Assembly (NCBI RefSeq): GCF_032362555.1
Contig: NC_083536.1
Location: 3,658,001 to 3,722,000, forward strand
Source of the DNA: Amyelois transitella
Taxonomy: Eukaryota > Arthropoda > Insecta > Lepidoptera > Pyralidae
DNA length: 64,000 nucleotides
Direction of reading: 5' to 3'
The translations under genes and the position numbers were made by a program. The stretch's first letter is position 1. Each line of letters opens with the position of its first letter. The notes beneath the pieces are model-generated. The model worked only from the letters and a program-made list of their open reading frames with translations, was not told where the DNA came from and ran no database searches. This document shows positions 51,908-62,512 of the stretch, piece after piece.

Positions 51908-54654
51908 TTATTCGTCATCATCACTTAAATAACACAATAATATGTCATCCAAGAATTGTGCAGGAGGTGTAATATGTTCTTGATGTCTAGCCCAACCCAA
52001 ATACCATATAATACTAATTATGTGGGCACAGCAACCTACTGTTCGTTTCCCAACTATGCAATTACAATAATATTGTATAATAGCGTCTTTGCCATTCAAA
52101 GAGCTGTCAACTAATATATATACAAAATATATTTTTTTGCTAACATGTCTGGAGTGGATACGACCTCTTAATAACCAGGTCGTATCCGATGTTGACAGCT
52201 CTTGCAGTAGGTCACTGTCTACCTCCCTGCACACTTCAATGACATATCTGCCAGTTGCCCTTACATGCTCCCCGTAATAGGAACGAGCCTGTTTTATTTG
52301 GTACGTTCCCATAGAAATAAGTATTAAATCACTTAAGGATAGCGCAGGAAATTCTTGCAAATTATTTCCTACAATATTTATTGGTTCAAATTGAGCCCTA
52401 CGTCTATTTAAATTGTTATTAATGACATAATCACATAACTTATTTTCTACATTCATATTTTGATGTATGATTTGCAGAATTTCCTGAGCATCAGTCCTAT
52501 TAGTGATAGGAGGGTGAAAAGCATTAATAAGAGCAGCAGCAATTTCAAAATGTTCCATCAGAGATCTTGATGCGTTGCTGAAATAGTCTTGGCGAAAAAG
52601 TTTAAAATCCCTTTTGAACCTCCCATTGACTACTTCAACAACCCATCTTACTATTGTTACTGCTCTTGACTTATTTGCTTCTATGGTTGATAGTTGCGAT
52701 TCACCCTGCTGTAAATTACTGGGTACATATATCCTATATCCACAATCATTTAGTAAGGGCAAGGCATCACGGAAGCCCCTATCCAGTACAAACGCATCTC
52801 CAGGTTGGAAATATCGTCTTAGAACCGAGTCCTCTGTAAACTCTTTTTTTATAATTTCCGCATCAGATGTGGTTGCTGGATAAGGGCCTAACACATCAAG
52901 TATGTAGCCATCCGATGTAACAATTAGTAATGGTTTTACTAAATTATTATATTTATGGAGACTATAAGTTTTTTTTTGGTACTTATAATTAGAGCTCCTT
53001 TGTACATAGACATAAGTGCCATCTAAAATAACTATTGGTTTTATTTCGCCGTTATGGTAACCAAACAATCCATTAGGTATAATTAGATTTCTATCCTGTA
53101 CTTGCTGCCTATTGATATGATTGAAACCCAAATGATGGGGTACAAAATAATCATACATTAGGCGTTTTGCCTTTAACAAATACTTATTTAAAGTTGACTA
53201 TGGGATTTTAAGTAGTGTTGACAACCTATCATCAGAATCCCCTGTCCTTAATTTCATTAAATAGGCAGCTAAAGCAGTAGGGCCTCTCTTGAATTGAAGA
53301 AATTGTGGTACTTCATTTAAAATCTGTTGAAATTGAGCTTTCGTAAATCCAATCCAGTGATAAAACATATGGTCTTCCATACTTTCAAAATCTTCAAAAT
53401 CAAGGAAATTGACTTCAGCGTCTTTTAAAGTTAACATATCTTGGATATGGTCTGCATTGAATACATTAATGATATTCATTGATATATCATTAAGGAAGTC
53501 CGATGATGTGCAAGTCAAGTGATAGTCACATAATCTGTTATTTGGGGGCACATAATAATTGTACATTTTTAATAATTGCCTTCGCATGGAAGGAGTTACT
53601 CGGTTTCTTTCACTTCCGCAACATCCTTCAACAAAACATCTATTTTGTGTTTCCACTGGTCTAAAATACTCAGGTAAAACAATTGTATTGACATGAGGCC
53701 TTCTCGCTGATTGGGATTGTTGCAATGGAGCCTCATTTTCTTCCACCGAAGAAGGGTCTTGTACTTCCAGAGATCTTTGGGAAATTACTTCATTATCCGG
53801 GATTAAAGATCCGGTAGGAGAGGCTCGAATGATGATGAATGACTGGAGAGTCTTGAATATTCAGAGAGCCTCCGGAACTTGGTTCGTTAACGGGCACTGA
53901 AGAAGCAGCAGATGTAGAGGGGCCCGAATGAAAATGGCGGGAAGCTCTTGATGCTCTCATCCAACAAGAGTGACACAAAAAGGTTGAAACACTCATCTGA
54001 AAAAAAAAAATGTAATTAATTATAAATAAATATTTATATTACAAAATATTAAGGTATGATGTTTGTAATGTGAAGTAACTGTGTGTGTGTGTAGATGCTT
54101 ACCGCGCGTGGGATAATCCATTCCTTTACAACTTCTATTATTTTCCGGTCTTGAGCGGAACCTATTCTCAATGGATGATATCTTATACGGCGTAACAGAG
54201 AACGTCCACAAAGTGTGCACACGCGACGGTGTCCCAAAGGTGCTTCTTCAGCTTCTGGTCTCTCATCATCATTGGCTACACTGTTGGCAGCATTGTAGCA
54301 TGAATGACAAATAATATCACTTTCACTTGCCTGAAAAATAGGGACTAATTAATGATAATACTCATTGAATTGAAAAATATATATAACTACTAAATTATTG
54401 TTTTTAATACAATATTAATCTTTGAAGTAGTATTTATATAACCATAGTATGAATGCCTGGACAGAAAATCGTGGCGTAGAAAAATTAAGAGAGCTGACCT
54501 CACTTAATGTGGAAAAAAAGAATATGCTTACCGTTTTTGGTGCAATCCATTGTCTTACAATGGACAACATTATTTCGCCTTCCATTTCCAATCGACGACT
54601 TCCTATTGTATTGCAACGATCCGTTGCTATTCCACAAACAATGCAGAAACCCAT
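51908..54654 (-). pseudogene. Spliced DDE transposase with zinc exons and SWIM finger
   Basis: Three exons fit on minus with phase-0 junctions: 54532-54654, 54103-54330 and 53996 to 51908. Exons 1 and 2 carry CIVCG/CTLCG, each followed by a helix ending WI-P, and each is completed across the intron by CHSC-Y/W at the next exon start. The last exon has a further Cys/His part (CFVEGCCGSERN ... LCDYH), a helix-turn-helix, then the DDE core (ILDGTYVYVQRS; FVLDRGFRD; RWVVEVVNGRFKRD) and a C-terminal SWIM finger (YYCNC ... CCAHI). Lesions: a frameshift about 53815-53835 and TAG at 53198-53200. Confidence 0.78.
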
Positions 54655-54709
54655 TTTGGCAAATAGGTAGGCTAAATCCAGGTTATCAGGTGTTCGCGCA
54701 GAGGTCAAA

Positions 54710-55370
54710 GATTTGCAAAATCGGGTGTCCAGGTACAGAAAAGGGTCAGTGAGTATGCGATCAATATCGGAGTCCGGTTAACAAGCAAAAACTTCAAGAA
54801 ATATACGAAATACACGAAAGAACGCATCCACTCAAGTTCAAGAACAAGAAGCGAATGTCAGGTTTTGACTTTTGACACTCAAACAAATATCTCAAGGGAT
54901 ATCTTAACATAACGTAAAACAATCGATATTGATCATTAAACTGATTCTATGAATAATTTCACTATACATAGATTCAGATTTAAAAAAAATATTTCCCTAT
55001 CTGAATGTACAATAAATATATTTAAATAATAATTAAAACATTATAAACAGAAGGTTTTGGATAAAATACAAAACATACTCCGAAATCGATTTTCTTCATT
55101 ATGAATCGATTTACTACTACTTCACTGAGAGAGTGACTGAAATTGACAGTTATTACCAAATGACAACACTTTAAAAAATACTGGCTTTTGTGAAGATAGC
55201 TATAATCGACGCTGTTATCTATGGAAATAATCAAAAGTGCGTTTACAGAGCTAGTTCGTAAGATGAAATTATTATTTTGCATTTTTTTTATATTTGGCCA
55301 TTGTAAATGTTGTCCATATTTAAATGATGTAATCTGGAAAAATAGACCATTTTTTTGGTATATCTGTCAT
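54710..55370. other. 5' flank inside the DNA transposon
   Basis: AT-rich, presumably promoter and leader of the transposase. No supported gene; the small plus-strand frame at 55221 has no recognisable content. Confidence 0.45.
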
Positions 55371-55389
55371 TCCTGTAACGCTTGGGCCC

Positions 55390-55905
55390 AAAATGGGTTA
55401 TCTCCTTTTTAGCGATGCCCAAGGCGTCAACCGCAGTCTGCGTAGCACGGTTACCCTACGACTAAGACTACCGACATCCAACACCAATTTTTACTCCCAC
55501 TCTTTTACTGTACAAGCTGTCCGTCTATGGAATGCTCTCCCTGTCGATATCAGGAAAGCCCAGACTATTAATAGTTTCAAAAATCTCGTTAGGTCTCATT
55601 ATCTTTCTACTCTATCCTAAGTATATGTTATTATTATGTATTTATCTGTATTTATGCGTATTTGTATGTATTTATATGTATTATATATAGATATATATTC
55701 TGTATGTATTTTATTATATTCAAACATTTATTTATCTTGCTCTGCGCCAACGCCGATCTCCTGTTTGGTTTCCTTCCATCCAAAGGTTGACTGGAAGAGA
55801 TTGCATTAGCGATAAGTCCGCCTTTGTACCATCTATATCTGCTTTGTGTTGTTTTGTATGTTTTACTCTTATGGTGCAATAAAGAGTTTTATCTATCTAT
55901 CTATA
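55390..55905 (+). pseudogene. LINE 3' end, continued after the DNA transposon
   Basis: Coding end to 55620 (FYSHSFTVQAVRLWNALPVDIRKAQ, the normal C-terminus), then a 3' region with ACTGGAAGAGATTGCATTAG and GATAAGTCCGCC words that recur in insect LINE 3' ends, then AATAAAGAGTTT and a (TCTA)n tail at 55890-55904. Confidence 0.82.
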
Positions 55906-56080
55906 GTTGCAAAAAGGCAGTAACAGACTTTTTATTAAAGCTTGACTACAATGATACCGAAAATTTGCTCCAACTCCTAATATGATTTTTAACTTCTTAT
56001 TCTTTGCTCTCTCAATTAATAGATGTAGGTACATACTACATACTATATCTTTATACATACATATTATCAATATCATAGGG
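55906..56080. other. Non-coding flank between LINEs
   Basis: AT-rich, no gene seen. Confidence 0.5.
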
Positions 56081-56499
56081 GAGTAACGGGGAGAACGGAA
56101 TTAACATCTTTCCGGCCCCAACAGTCAACCTCACCTGCTCGCGCGGACAAAATACTTTTTATCCGCGGCGGTTTTTCTCGGAAGACCGCGGTGCTCCCTG
56201 CTAGACAACGGACGAGGCAATGGCGACCGAGCAATGGCGGTAAAACCACACACCCAACCAATGGTTGGAAGAGGCTGCAGGAGCCTGCGGGATTAAATAA
56301 CCCCAAAAGACTGGTGCAGAAGGCAAGGGGAAACCACTGCAACTATTTTCCCGAGAAAATTGTCATGGAAGTAAATACACAAGAGGTGCTTTTGCCATGC
56401 AACCCGCTTAGCAACCAGCGCCGTGCTGCATCCGGGGCGGAGGCGGGGAAACCAGGCTTCTCATGAAAAATCTGCTACTGGAACATCAGTTAAGCTTCG

Positions 56500-57819
56500 T
56501 AAAATCCAAAAGATAGGAACCTGGAACTTTTGAGGCTTGCTACAACCAGAAAAATTGGACATTGTGAGACGAGAGGTGACCCGGTGTGGCTTGAGCATTT
56601 GCGGATTGAGCGAAACTCACTGGAAGAACAACGGTCACTTTGTTACTGGTACCCACACCGTCTACTGCTCTGGAAATGAAAGTGAGAGCCAAAATGGAGT
56701 TGCTTTGCTTATTCCAAAACATCTAAATAATTGCGTACTTGGTTACGAACCAGTAAGCGATCGCATAGTCTCTATGAAACTCAAAGCTCTACCTGTCAAT
56801 TTGAACATCGTGCAAATATATGCCCCTACTAGCCGATCTACAGAGATATTGAGAGGTTCTATACTCAGTTGCAGATTACCATTGAAAAAATACCCAACAG
56901 AGAGCTACTTATTATTTTGGGTGATTTTAATGCAAAAATTGGTGCTAACGCCCGACAACACAGTGACTCAGTAGGGAATTTTGGACTTGGTATGAGGAAT
57001 GAGAGAGGTGAGAGATTTATGCAGTTCGCAGATGAAAACAACCTGGTAGTGGCCAACAGTCTATTCCAGCACCATCCTCGTAGATTGTATACTTGGACAT
57101 CGCCTACTGGACATCGCAATCAGATAGACTACATCCTTATCCAATCGCGTTGGCGCACATCCGTCCTCAATGCGCACACAATTCCCGGTGCCTGCTGCGG
57201 CTCGGATCATGAACTTTTGATCATGAAATTGCGATTAAAACTCAAATCTGCCAGAACTCCTTGTAAACAAAAAAGAATTGAAGTCACAGATATAGAAAAA
57301 TTCACTTTCACCATCGAGAATAAGTGGACGGAATGGGTAGAAACAAAACACGGTACGCCAAACCCAAACGTCATGTGGGAAAAGGCCAAACAGCTTATCC
57401 AGCAGGCAGCAACAGAGTCTAAAACGCAATCAAAGGCGCACAAGCGGCAACACTGGATGACCGAAGGTACTCTTGCTCTTGTTGAAGAGAGACGTCGGAA
57501 GAAAGCTCAAGGAGCAGACATGAGGACTATTAACAAACTGTCTGCTGAAGTCCAAGCAGCATGTAGACGAGACCACAACAACTACCTTCATGCCATCTGT
57601 CACGAAATCGAGTCTCATGCTGGAAGACACGAATCGAAAGACATGTACCACAAAATTCGGGTTATCACTAAAACCTTACCATCTAAAACCTGGGCTATAG
57701 AAAACAGCGATAATCATGTGGTAACAGAACTGGTTGAAATCTCCGAAACATGGAAAGGCTACTGTCAGTCGTTATTCCAGGACCCGCACTGCCGCGATTT
57801 CCCGAGTACATGTCCCTAA
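56500..57819 (+). pseudogene. RTE endonuclease and linker
   Basis: Two overlapping frames. First: KIGTWNF start, then a TGA at about 56530, SETHWKNNG (catalytic Glu), IVQIYAPTS. A slip near 56860 leads to the second: LLIILGDFNAKIG, TWTSPTGHRNQIDYILI and CGSDHELLIMK (Asp, Asn and SDH sites). The linker WMTEGTLALVEERRRKK follows. Typical RTE-clade APE endonuclease, non-functional because of the shift and the early stop. Confidence 0.83.
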
Positions 57820-57829
57820 TACTGAGGAT

Positions 57830-58470
57830 CTGGAACCAGACATTCTCCTGTCTGAGGTTAGAGCTGCAATAAAAATCTCAAAAACGGGAAAGCCACTGGA
57901 AGAGATGCCATTCCCATAGGAACCATAAAAGCTCTAGGAGAGTATGGTGATGAAATTTTTCACGCCATCTGTAATGAAGTATGGCGGACGGGAAATTGGC
58001 CCGATGAATGGACTCACACCATATTTACCCCCTTACACAAGAAAGGTTCCACAAAGAAATGTAACAACTACCGCCTTATTGCTTTGATACCACACGCCAG
58101 CAAAATTTTGTTACATATCCTTAACGAGCGTCTCAAAACATACCTATCTAAGGAGATAGCTCCAGAACACGCCGGCTTTGTGAAAGGGAAGGGCACTCGG
58201 GAATAGATTTTGATTGTTCGCCAGATCATCGAAAAAGCGCGAGAATTCAACAAATCGGTGTATATTTGCTTTGTGGACTTCTCAAAAGCATTTGACTCGG
58301 TGAAATGGCCTGTGTTATGGAACACATTATTGCAAATGGGCACGCCTTTACATCTAGTCCACCTTTTAAGACGGCTATACGAGGATGGAACAGCCTCTGT
58401 GCGCACAGAAGACGTCTTGTCAGGAAACTTTCGCCCTAGTGCCGGAGTACGCCAGGGATGCATAATATAA
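57830..58470 (+). pseudogene. RTE reverse transcriptase, first half
   Basis: After a shift near 57895: GRDAIPIGTIKAL, NWPDEWTHTIFTPLHKKG, CNNYRLIALIPHASKILL, EHAGFVKGKGTRE and a TAG at 58204-58206, then CFVDFSKAFDSVKW and SAGVRQGCII. The catalytic YADD is missing. Confidence 0.82.
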
Positions 58471-58478
58471 TATGTCGT

Positions 58479-58905
58479 TGAGCTCAGTCGAAAGGTCTAC
58501 GGGTCTCTACATTACCTGCAACGTCTGAAACATTTTCTTCCCATCAAAACTAAAGTAATGTTGGCTCAAGCACTTGTTATACCCATTATTGATTATGCTG
58601 ATGTGTGTTGTCTGGATCTAACTGAAGAACAACTTAATAAGCTTGAACGTCTTCTCAATAATTGTATCAGATTTATTTTCTGTCTTCGTAAGTATGACCA
58701 TGTCTCTGAATTCCGTTCTCAGCTTAAGTGGCTGCCCATCCGACAACGTAGGAATCTTCATATTCTTTGCCAACTTTATAATATACTTAATAATCCCCTA
58801 GCTCCAGATTATCTTAGATCCGAATTTCAACTTTTAAGTTCCACTCATGAAAGAATCCTACGTTCCTCTAACAGGTTGACCCTTGCAACACCTTGTCGGG
58901 TGTGC
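58479..58905 (+). pseudogene. LINE ORF2 3' fragment fused to the RTE element
   Basis: About 140 codons related to the C-terminus of the LINE at 49782-51426: LSRKVYGSLHYLQRLKHFLP, VIPIIDYADVCCLDLTEEQLNKLERL and RFIFCLRKYDHVSEFRSQLKWLPIR. The junction with the RTE element lies at about 58470-58485. Confidence 0.8.
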
Positions 58906-59273
58906 TGGTGGGGCTTAGGGAGTGAAACGAATAACTTCCTGATAGATTTATTGCCAACTAGCTTTTGCCCGCGGCTTCGCCTGCGTTAATTTCGCTTCCA
59001 TAAAAAGATTGCTTAGATAAAGAGCCTTGCATTGACATAAACTAATATTATGCAAAAAAAAAATAGATGTACCTACGTGAGTGCGTGTTTGAGGATGCTA
59101 TTCAATCACGCAAATTCTACTGGATGGATTTTGATGAAACTTACGTACCCGGGAAGAATAATGCCTGGAATAGAACATAGTTTATTTTTCCTACAAAAGC
59201 AAAGTCCCGGGGCGGAGGTGTTAAAAAACTAATAAATTCTACAGACAAAAAAAGGAAATTATAAAATAGAGAG

Positions 59274-60071
59274 TTAAAGTATCTCTTTGTATACAACATT
59301 TGCTGTCTTGCCCATTCGAGACATCACAAATAAACTGTCACAGCTAGTGACCCGCGAGCAAGCGACGTAGAACTGTCCGTGTGAGAAGCAATTCGTCCTG
59401 AGGTCGACTCCGGCTGCTCCAAGCGTTTGACCTTGCGATTTGTTAATTGTCATCGCGAAACATATAGCCACTGGAAACTGTACACGCTTAAATTGAAATG
59501 GAAAGTTGTTGGGAATGAGGGGAATGCGCAGTATAAAAACAATTTCACCAGCTGCACAACCAGTAAGTATTTCAGCTTCTATAATATTGTTCTGAAGCGA
59601 CATCACTTTAAGACGAATCCCATTACAAAGTTTCGGCGGGGTTAAGTATCGTAGCAGCATAATTGGAATGCCTACTTTTAGTGCAATTGTATGCGCGGGC
59701 AGTCCAGATGCCGAAAGTGAATTAAGGAACTCTACTGGATAAGTTGTAGCATCGGTACTATCTAAAACTGTATTTATGGATTGATATACCACCTCGCTCC
59801 CATCATTTTTTTCCAAAATACTTAAATTAATAGCAGCTGCTTGCTCATTTTTGGGTGTTAGGATTGCTCGCTCGCATATCCAAGAATCCTCGTGATGAAT
59901 TATGTGAGATAGGTTTGAGATATAAACGAATTGAATAAGTTCCTCCACCGAAGTAACTACTTGACAGAGGTTCTCTGGCAGAGTCACCAATCCGTTCGAT
60001 TCAGGCAACGTACCATAACCGATTTTTAATAACACATCTGAGAATTCTTGCGCTCGAGGATTACCACCCAT
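59274..60071 (-). pseudogene. Helitron Pif1-like helicase, C-terminal part
   Basis: 265 residues, open, in the same element. Motifs: CERAILTPKNEQAAAIN (motif IV region), [46 protein letters not shown] (motif V) and YVACSRVTS (motif VI). The 91-codon remnants in the young Helitrons match the last third. Continues, one frame over, from 60061-60336. Confidence 0.88.
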
Positions 60072-60336
60072 ATTCTCCCATATTACGTGTTAGACTTAAT
60101 TTCCTAACCTGAGGCCAGAGTATGGAACGTTTGACGGGTAGAGTCTGGTGGAAATCACCACAAAATAATACAGTGGTACCTCCCATAATGTGATTGTTTC
60201 GCCGGATATTTTTAAGCGTATGGTCGACTGCTTCCACTGCTTTTTTATGAGCCATGGTGCATTCGTCCCAAACGATTAGGCTACATTCTGCTAGTATTTT
60301 TGCTTTGTCGCTGTTCCGCGACACTGCACTGCACAA
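60061..60336 (-). pseudogene. Helitron helicase, middle part
   Basis: Walker B/motif II in LIVWDECTM and motif III in GGTTVLFCGDFHQTLPV, followed by LSLTRNM. One-base shifts at about 60300-60336 and 60061-60071 separate it from the parts on both sides. Confidence 0.88.
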
Positions 60337-60828
60337 ACTGGTGTCTCATTTATATCCAGGTCCAAAGGGATCTTGAACATAGTGTGCGCTGTTTTCCCTC
60401 TAGGTAATAAGGTGGCAGCTATCCCCGAAGACGCAACAGCTAACGCTATCTTTCCTTGCCTTCTGACCTCAGCCAGTAATAAGCGAGTCAAAAAGGTTTT
60501 GCCTGTACCACCAGGCGCGTCAAGGAAAAATGTTTCACCCTGCTTTTCGTTAACACTTCTCAATACGTTGTCAAACACAGACTTTTCCTCATCGAAAATC
60601 ATCCCAATACCATTATTTACGATCTCAGCCATTGCAACAGCGTCATAACTTGTATCTGCTGAATATTTGCGACTCACTTGTGGATCGTCAGAGGTTTCCT
60701 GTGGCTCCGGAAGACCGTAGTGACTCAAAGAATGGCCATCAATTGATAAGACAACACCTTGAAGCGAACAAAGGCAATAATTGATAACTCTTTCATCAGA
60801 TACAGTTACATTATCTCCATAAGAATTT
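60291..60828 (-). pseudogene. Helitron helicase, N-terminal part
   Basis: Walker A/motif I in FFLDAPGGTGKTFL, motif Ia in ALAVASSGIAATLL. The frame is open beyond the first start-like codon (60728) to about 60828 (YCLCSLQG, HSLSHYGLP). The rolling-circle replication initiator (Rep) domain that precedes it in autonomous Helitrons is not present. Confidence 0.86.
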
Positions 60829-61351
60829 TTAATTAATTAAAAAATTTGCCAGCGGCTACAATCGTGTTATTTCTTAAATTATCATGAGGCGCCATCTCGT
60901 ATCGGGTGGTCAAAAAATAAATATCTAAACCACGGGAACTAAATAAACAAAGCAAATTGAATTAAATAAATAAAATGCTATTTTTTTATAATTTTTTTTA
61001 ATCATTATCCATACATATAATAATTAATTATTTATAGCTTTTTATATCGATTCAAAAATGACGAAGTTCCATACAAACTTGCACCCCCTATTTCATCCCC
61101 TTGGGATAGAATTTCAGGATAAAAAGTAGCCTATATTCTAATCCAGGTTACTAACTATATCTGTGCCGAATTTCGTTCAGATCCGTTCGGTAGATTTTGC
61201 GTGATGCGCGTACAAACAGACAGACAGACAAAAATTCTAAAAAAAATTGTTTTGGCTTCTACTGACCCTAAAAAGACCCCTTATAAATTTTTTTCTTAAA
61301 TATCTTCAATGTACAGACAAAGTTCAGTTACAGTTTTATTATATGTATGGA

Positions 61352-61690
61352 TATGGATATATGGAAAACATTAACACGATTTGCAAAATCAAGCAAATAT
61401 ATAAAAGTTTGTTAAAATTATAATATATACTTTAGTTTCATACACAAAATGCACTATGATCATGACACACTTTATACTACTTAAGTTCATAAACAGTGCA
61501 TCCTACAGACAGTTTTAAAATCAAAGTAATGAAATTTGATATATCAATCTACACATGAACACTTACAAACACATCATTCCTATGGAGTTACATTCCATGG
61601 TACCTACTGACTTTGCAAAGTTAAGTACAAAATAAAATTGCTATAGAAAAGAACTATGAAGTACAAAATAAAGTTGTTACAAAAAAGAAA
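61352..61690. other. AT-rich non-coding stretch
   Basis: No gene seen. Two near-repeats of AAGTACAAAATAAA lie at about 61622-61635 and 61659-61672. Confidence 0.5.
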
Positions 61691-61691
61691 C

Positions 61692-61881
61692 TGTAGGGAT
61701 AGGCTTATAAACTTAGGATTCCTCTTTTAGGCGATGGGCTAGCAACCTGTCACTATTTGAATCTCGGTTCTATCATTAAGCCAAATAGCTGAACGTGGCC
61801 ATTCAGTCTTTTCAAGACTGTTGGCTCTGTCTACCCCGCAAGGGATATAGACGTGATCATATGTATGTATGTATGTATGTA
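61692..61881 (+). mobile_element. 5'-truncated SINE, second copy
   Basis: Matches about 42610-42783 of the SINE in Helitron copy 6, from AGGGATAGGCTTATAAAC to the ATGTATGTATG tail, but lacks the first ~75 bases. The tail is longer here (TATG)n. Target duplication not resolved. Confidence 0.82.
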
Positions 61882-62024
61882 CTTATACAAAAATACAATA
61901 CACTGTTACACAAAAATAATATTTTTACAGTTATCGAATTAGCATTAACATGTATGGTTTTTTATATATTTATTACCAAACTACACGTATTAGATAAAAC
62001 GAAATTACAAATATGTTTTTGTAA

Positions 62025-62490
62025 CTAACCTAGAAAATGAACAAAACGAACGGGTTTTTTAACGATGCGACCTCTACGCGTTATACGATGCGTATCTGTA
62101 TTTGTACCTTCTGTGCTGTGTTCTATTTCCACAGGGCTTGACAAGTTTCTCTGTGGCATGATACTCTTAGATACGTCTAACCTTTTGTCTGTACCTCGTT
62201 CACGATCCAGTGGTACAGGGCATAAATTGCTTCTCCGCGTAACGGTTAAATCATCGTCTTGGAGTACGTACGCGGGTTTGAGCCTATCTATAGATATACG
62301 TGTTAATTTGTCTTTGACTCTCACTACAAATACCTTACTTCCTCGTTGTATGACTTTATATGGACCGTCATAAGTCGGTTGTAAAGGTTTTCGAACTGCA
62401 TCATTACGAATGAAAACATATTCGCTTGTCTTAAGATCAGGATGAACGAAAATTGTCCGTGAGCCATGTTGAGAAAACGACACAGGTTTG
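62025..62490 (-). pseudogene. Gypsy integrase C-terminal fragment
   Basis: About 155 codons: FVHPDLKTSEYVFIRNDAVRKPLQ, YDGPYKVIQRGSKVFVV and a tail with THRITRRGRIVKKPVRF, the C-terminal domain of an insect Gypsy integrase. It is a different Gypsy from 39717-44876. The core is missing; the edge with the RTE LINE lies at about 62490-62512. Confidence 0.82.
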
Positions 62491-62512
62491 TATTTACATA
62501 TAGTATCTCTAG

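Larger units (their letters stand above)
51427..55389 (-). mobile_element. DDE/SWIM DNA transposon with spliced transposase
   Basis: A 3.96-kb insertion into the LINE RT. Ends: GGGCCCAAAGAGTACAG at 51427 and its partly matching inverse, CTGTAACGCTTGGGCCC, ending at 55389. The direct string CTTGGGCCCAAA occurs at both borders (51424-51435 and 55381-55392); because it is palindromic, terminal repeat and target duplication cannot be separated here. One gene on minus. Probably in the PIF/Harbinger-like group with DDE_Tnp_4 transposases, or the related ISL2EU group. Confidence 0.7.
56081..58478 (+). mobile_element. RTE-type LINE, decayed and 3'-truncated
   Basis: GC-richer 5' leader (56081-56500), endonuclease (56500-57250), linker (57250-57830) and RT start to middle (57830-58470). 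Ends abruptly at the RVRQG-like motif and joins a fragment of another LINE at about 58478. Confidence 0.8.
58958..61351 (-). mobile_element. Older Helitron with helicase remains and own 3' end
   Basis: CTAG at 58958-58961 (minus orientation) after A and followed by a hairpin-like GCCCGCGGCTTCGCC, different from the 3' module of the young copies. 5' end at about 61351 shares the first ~250 bases with them. Keeps ~1.5 kb of helicase gene that the young copies lost. No short 267-bp module. Confidence 0.85.
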
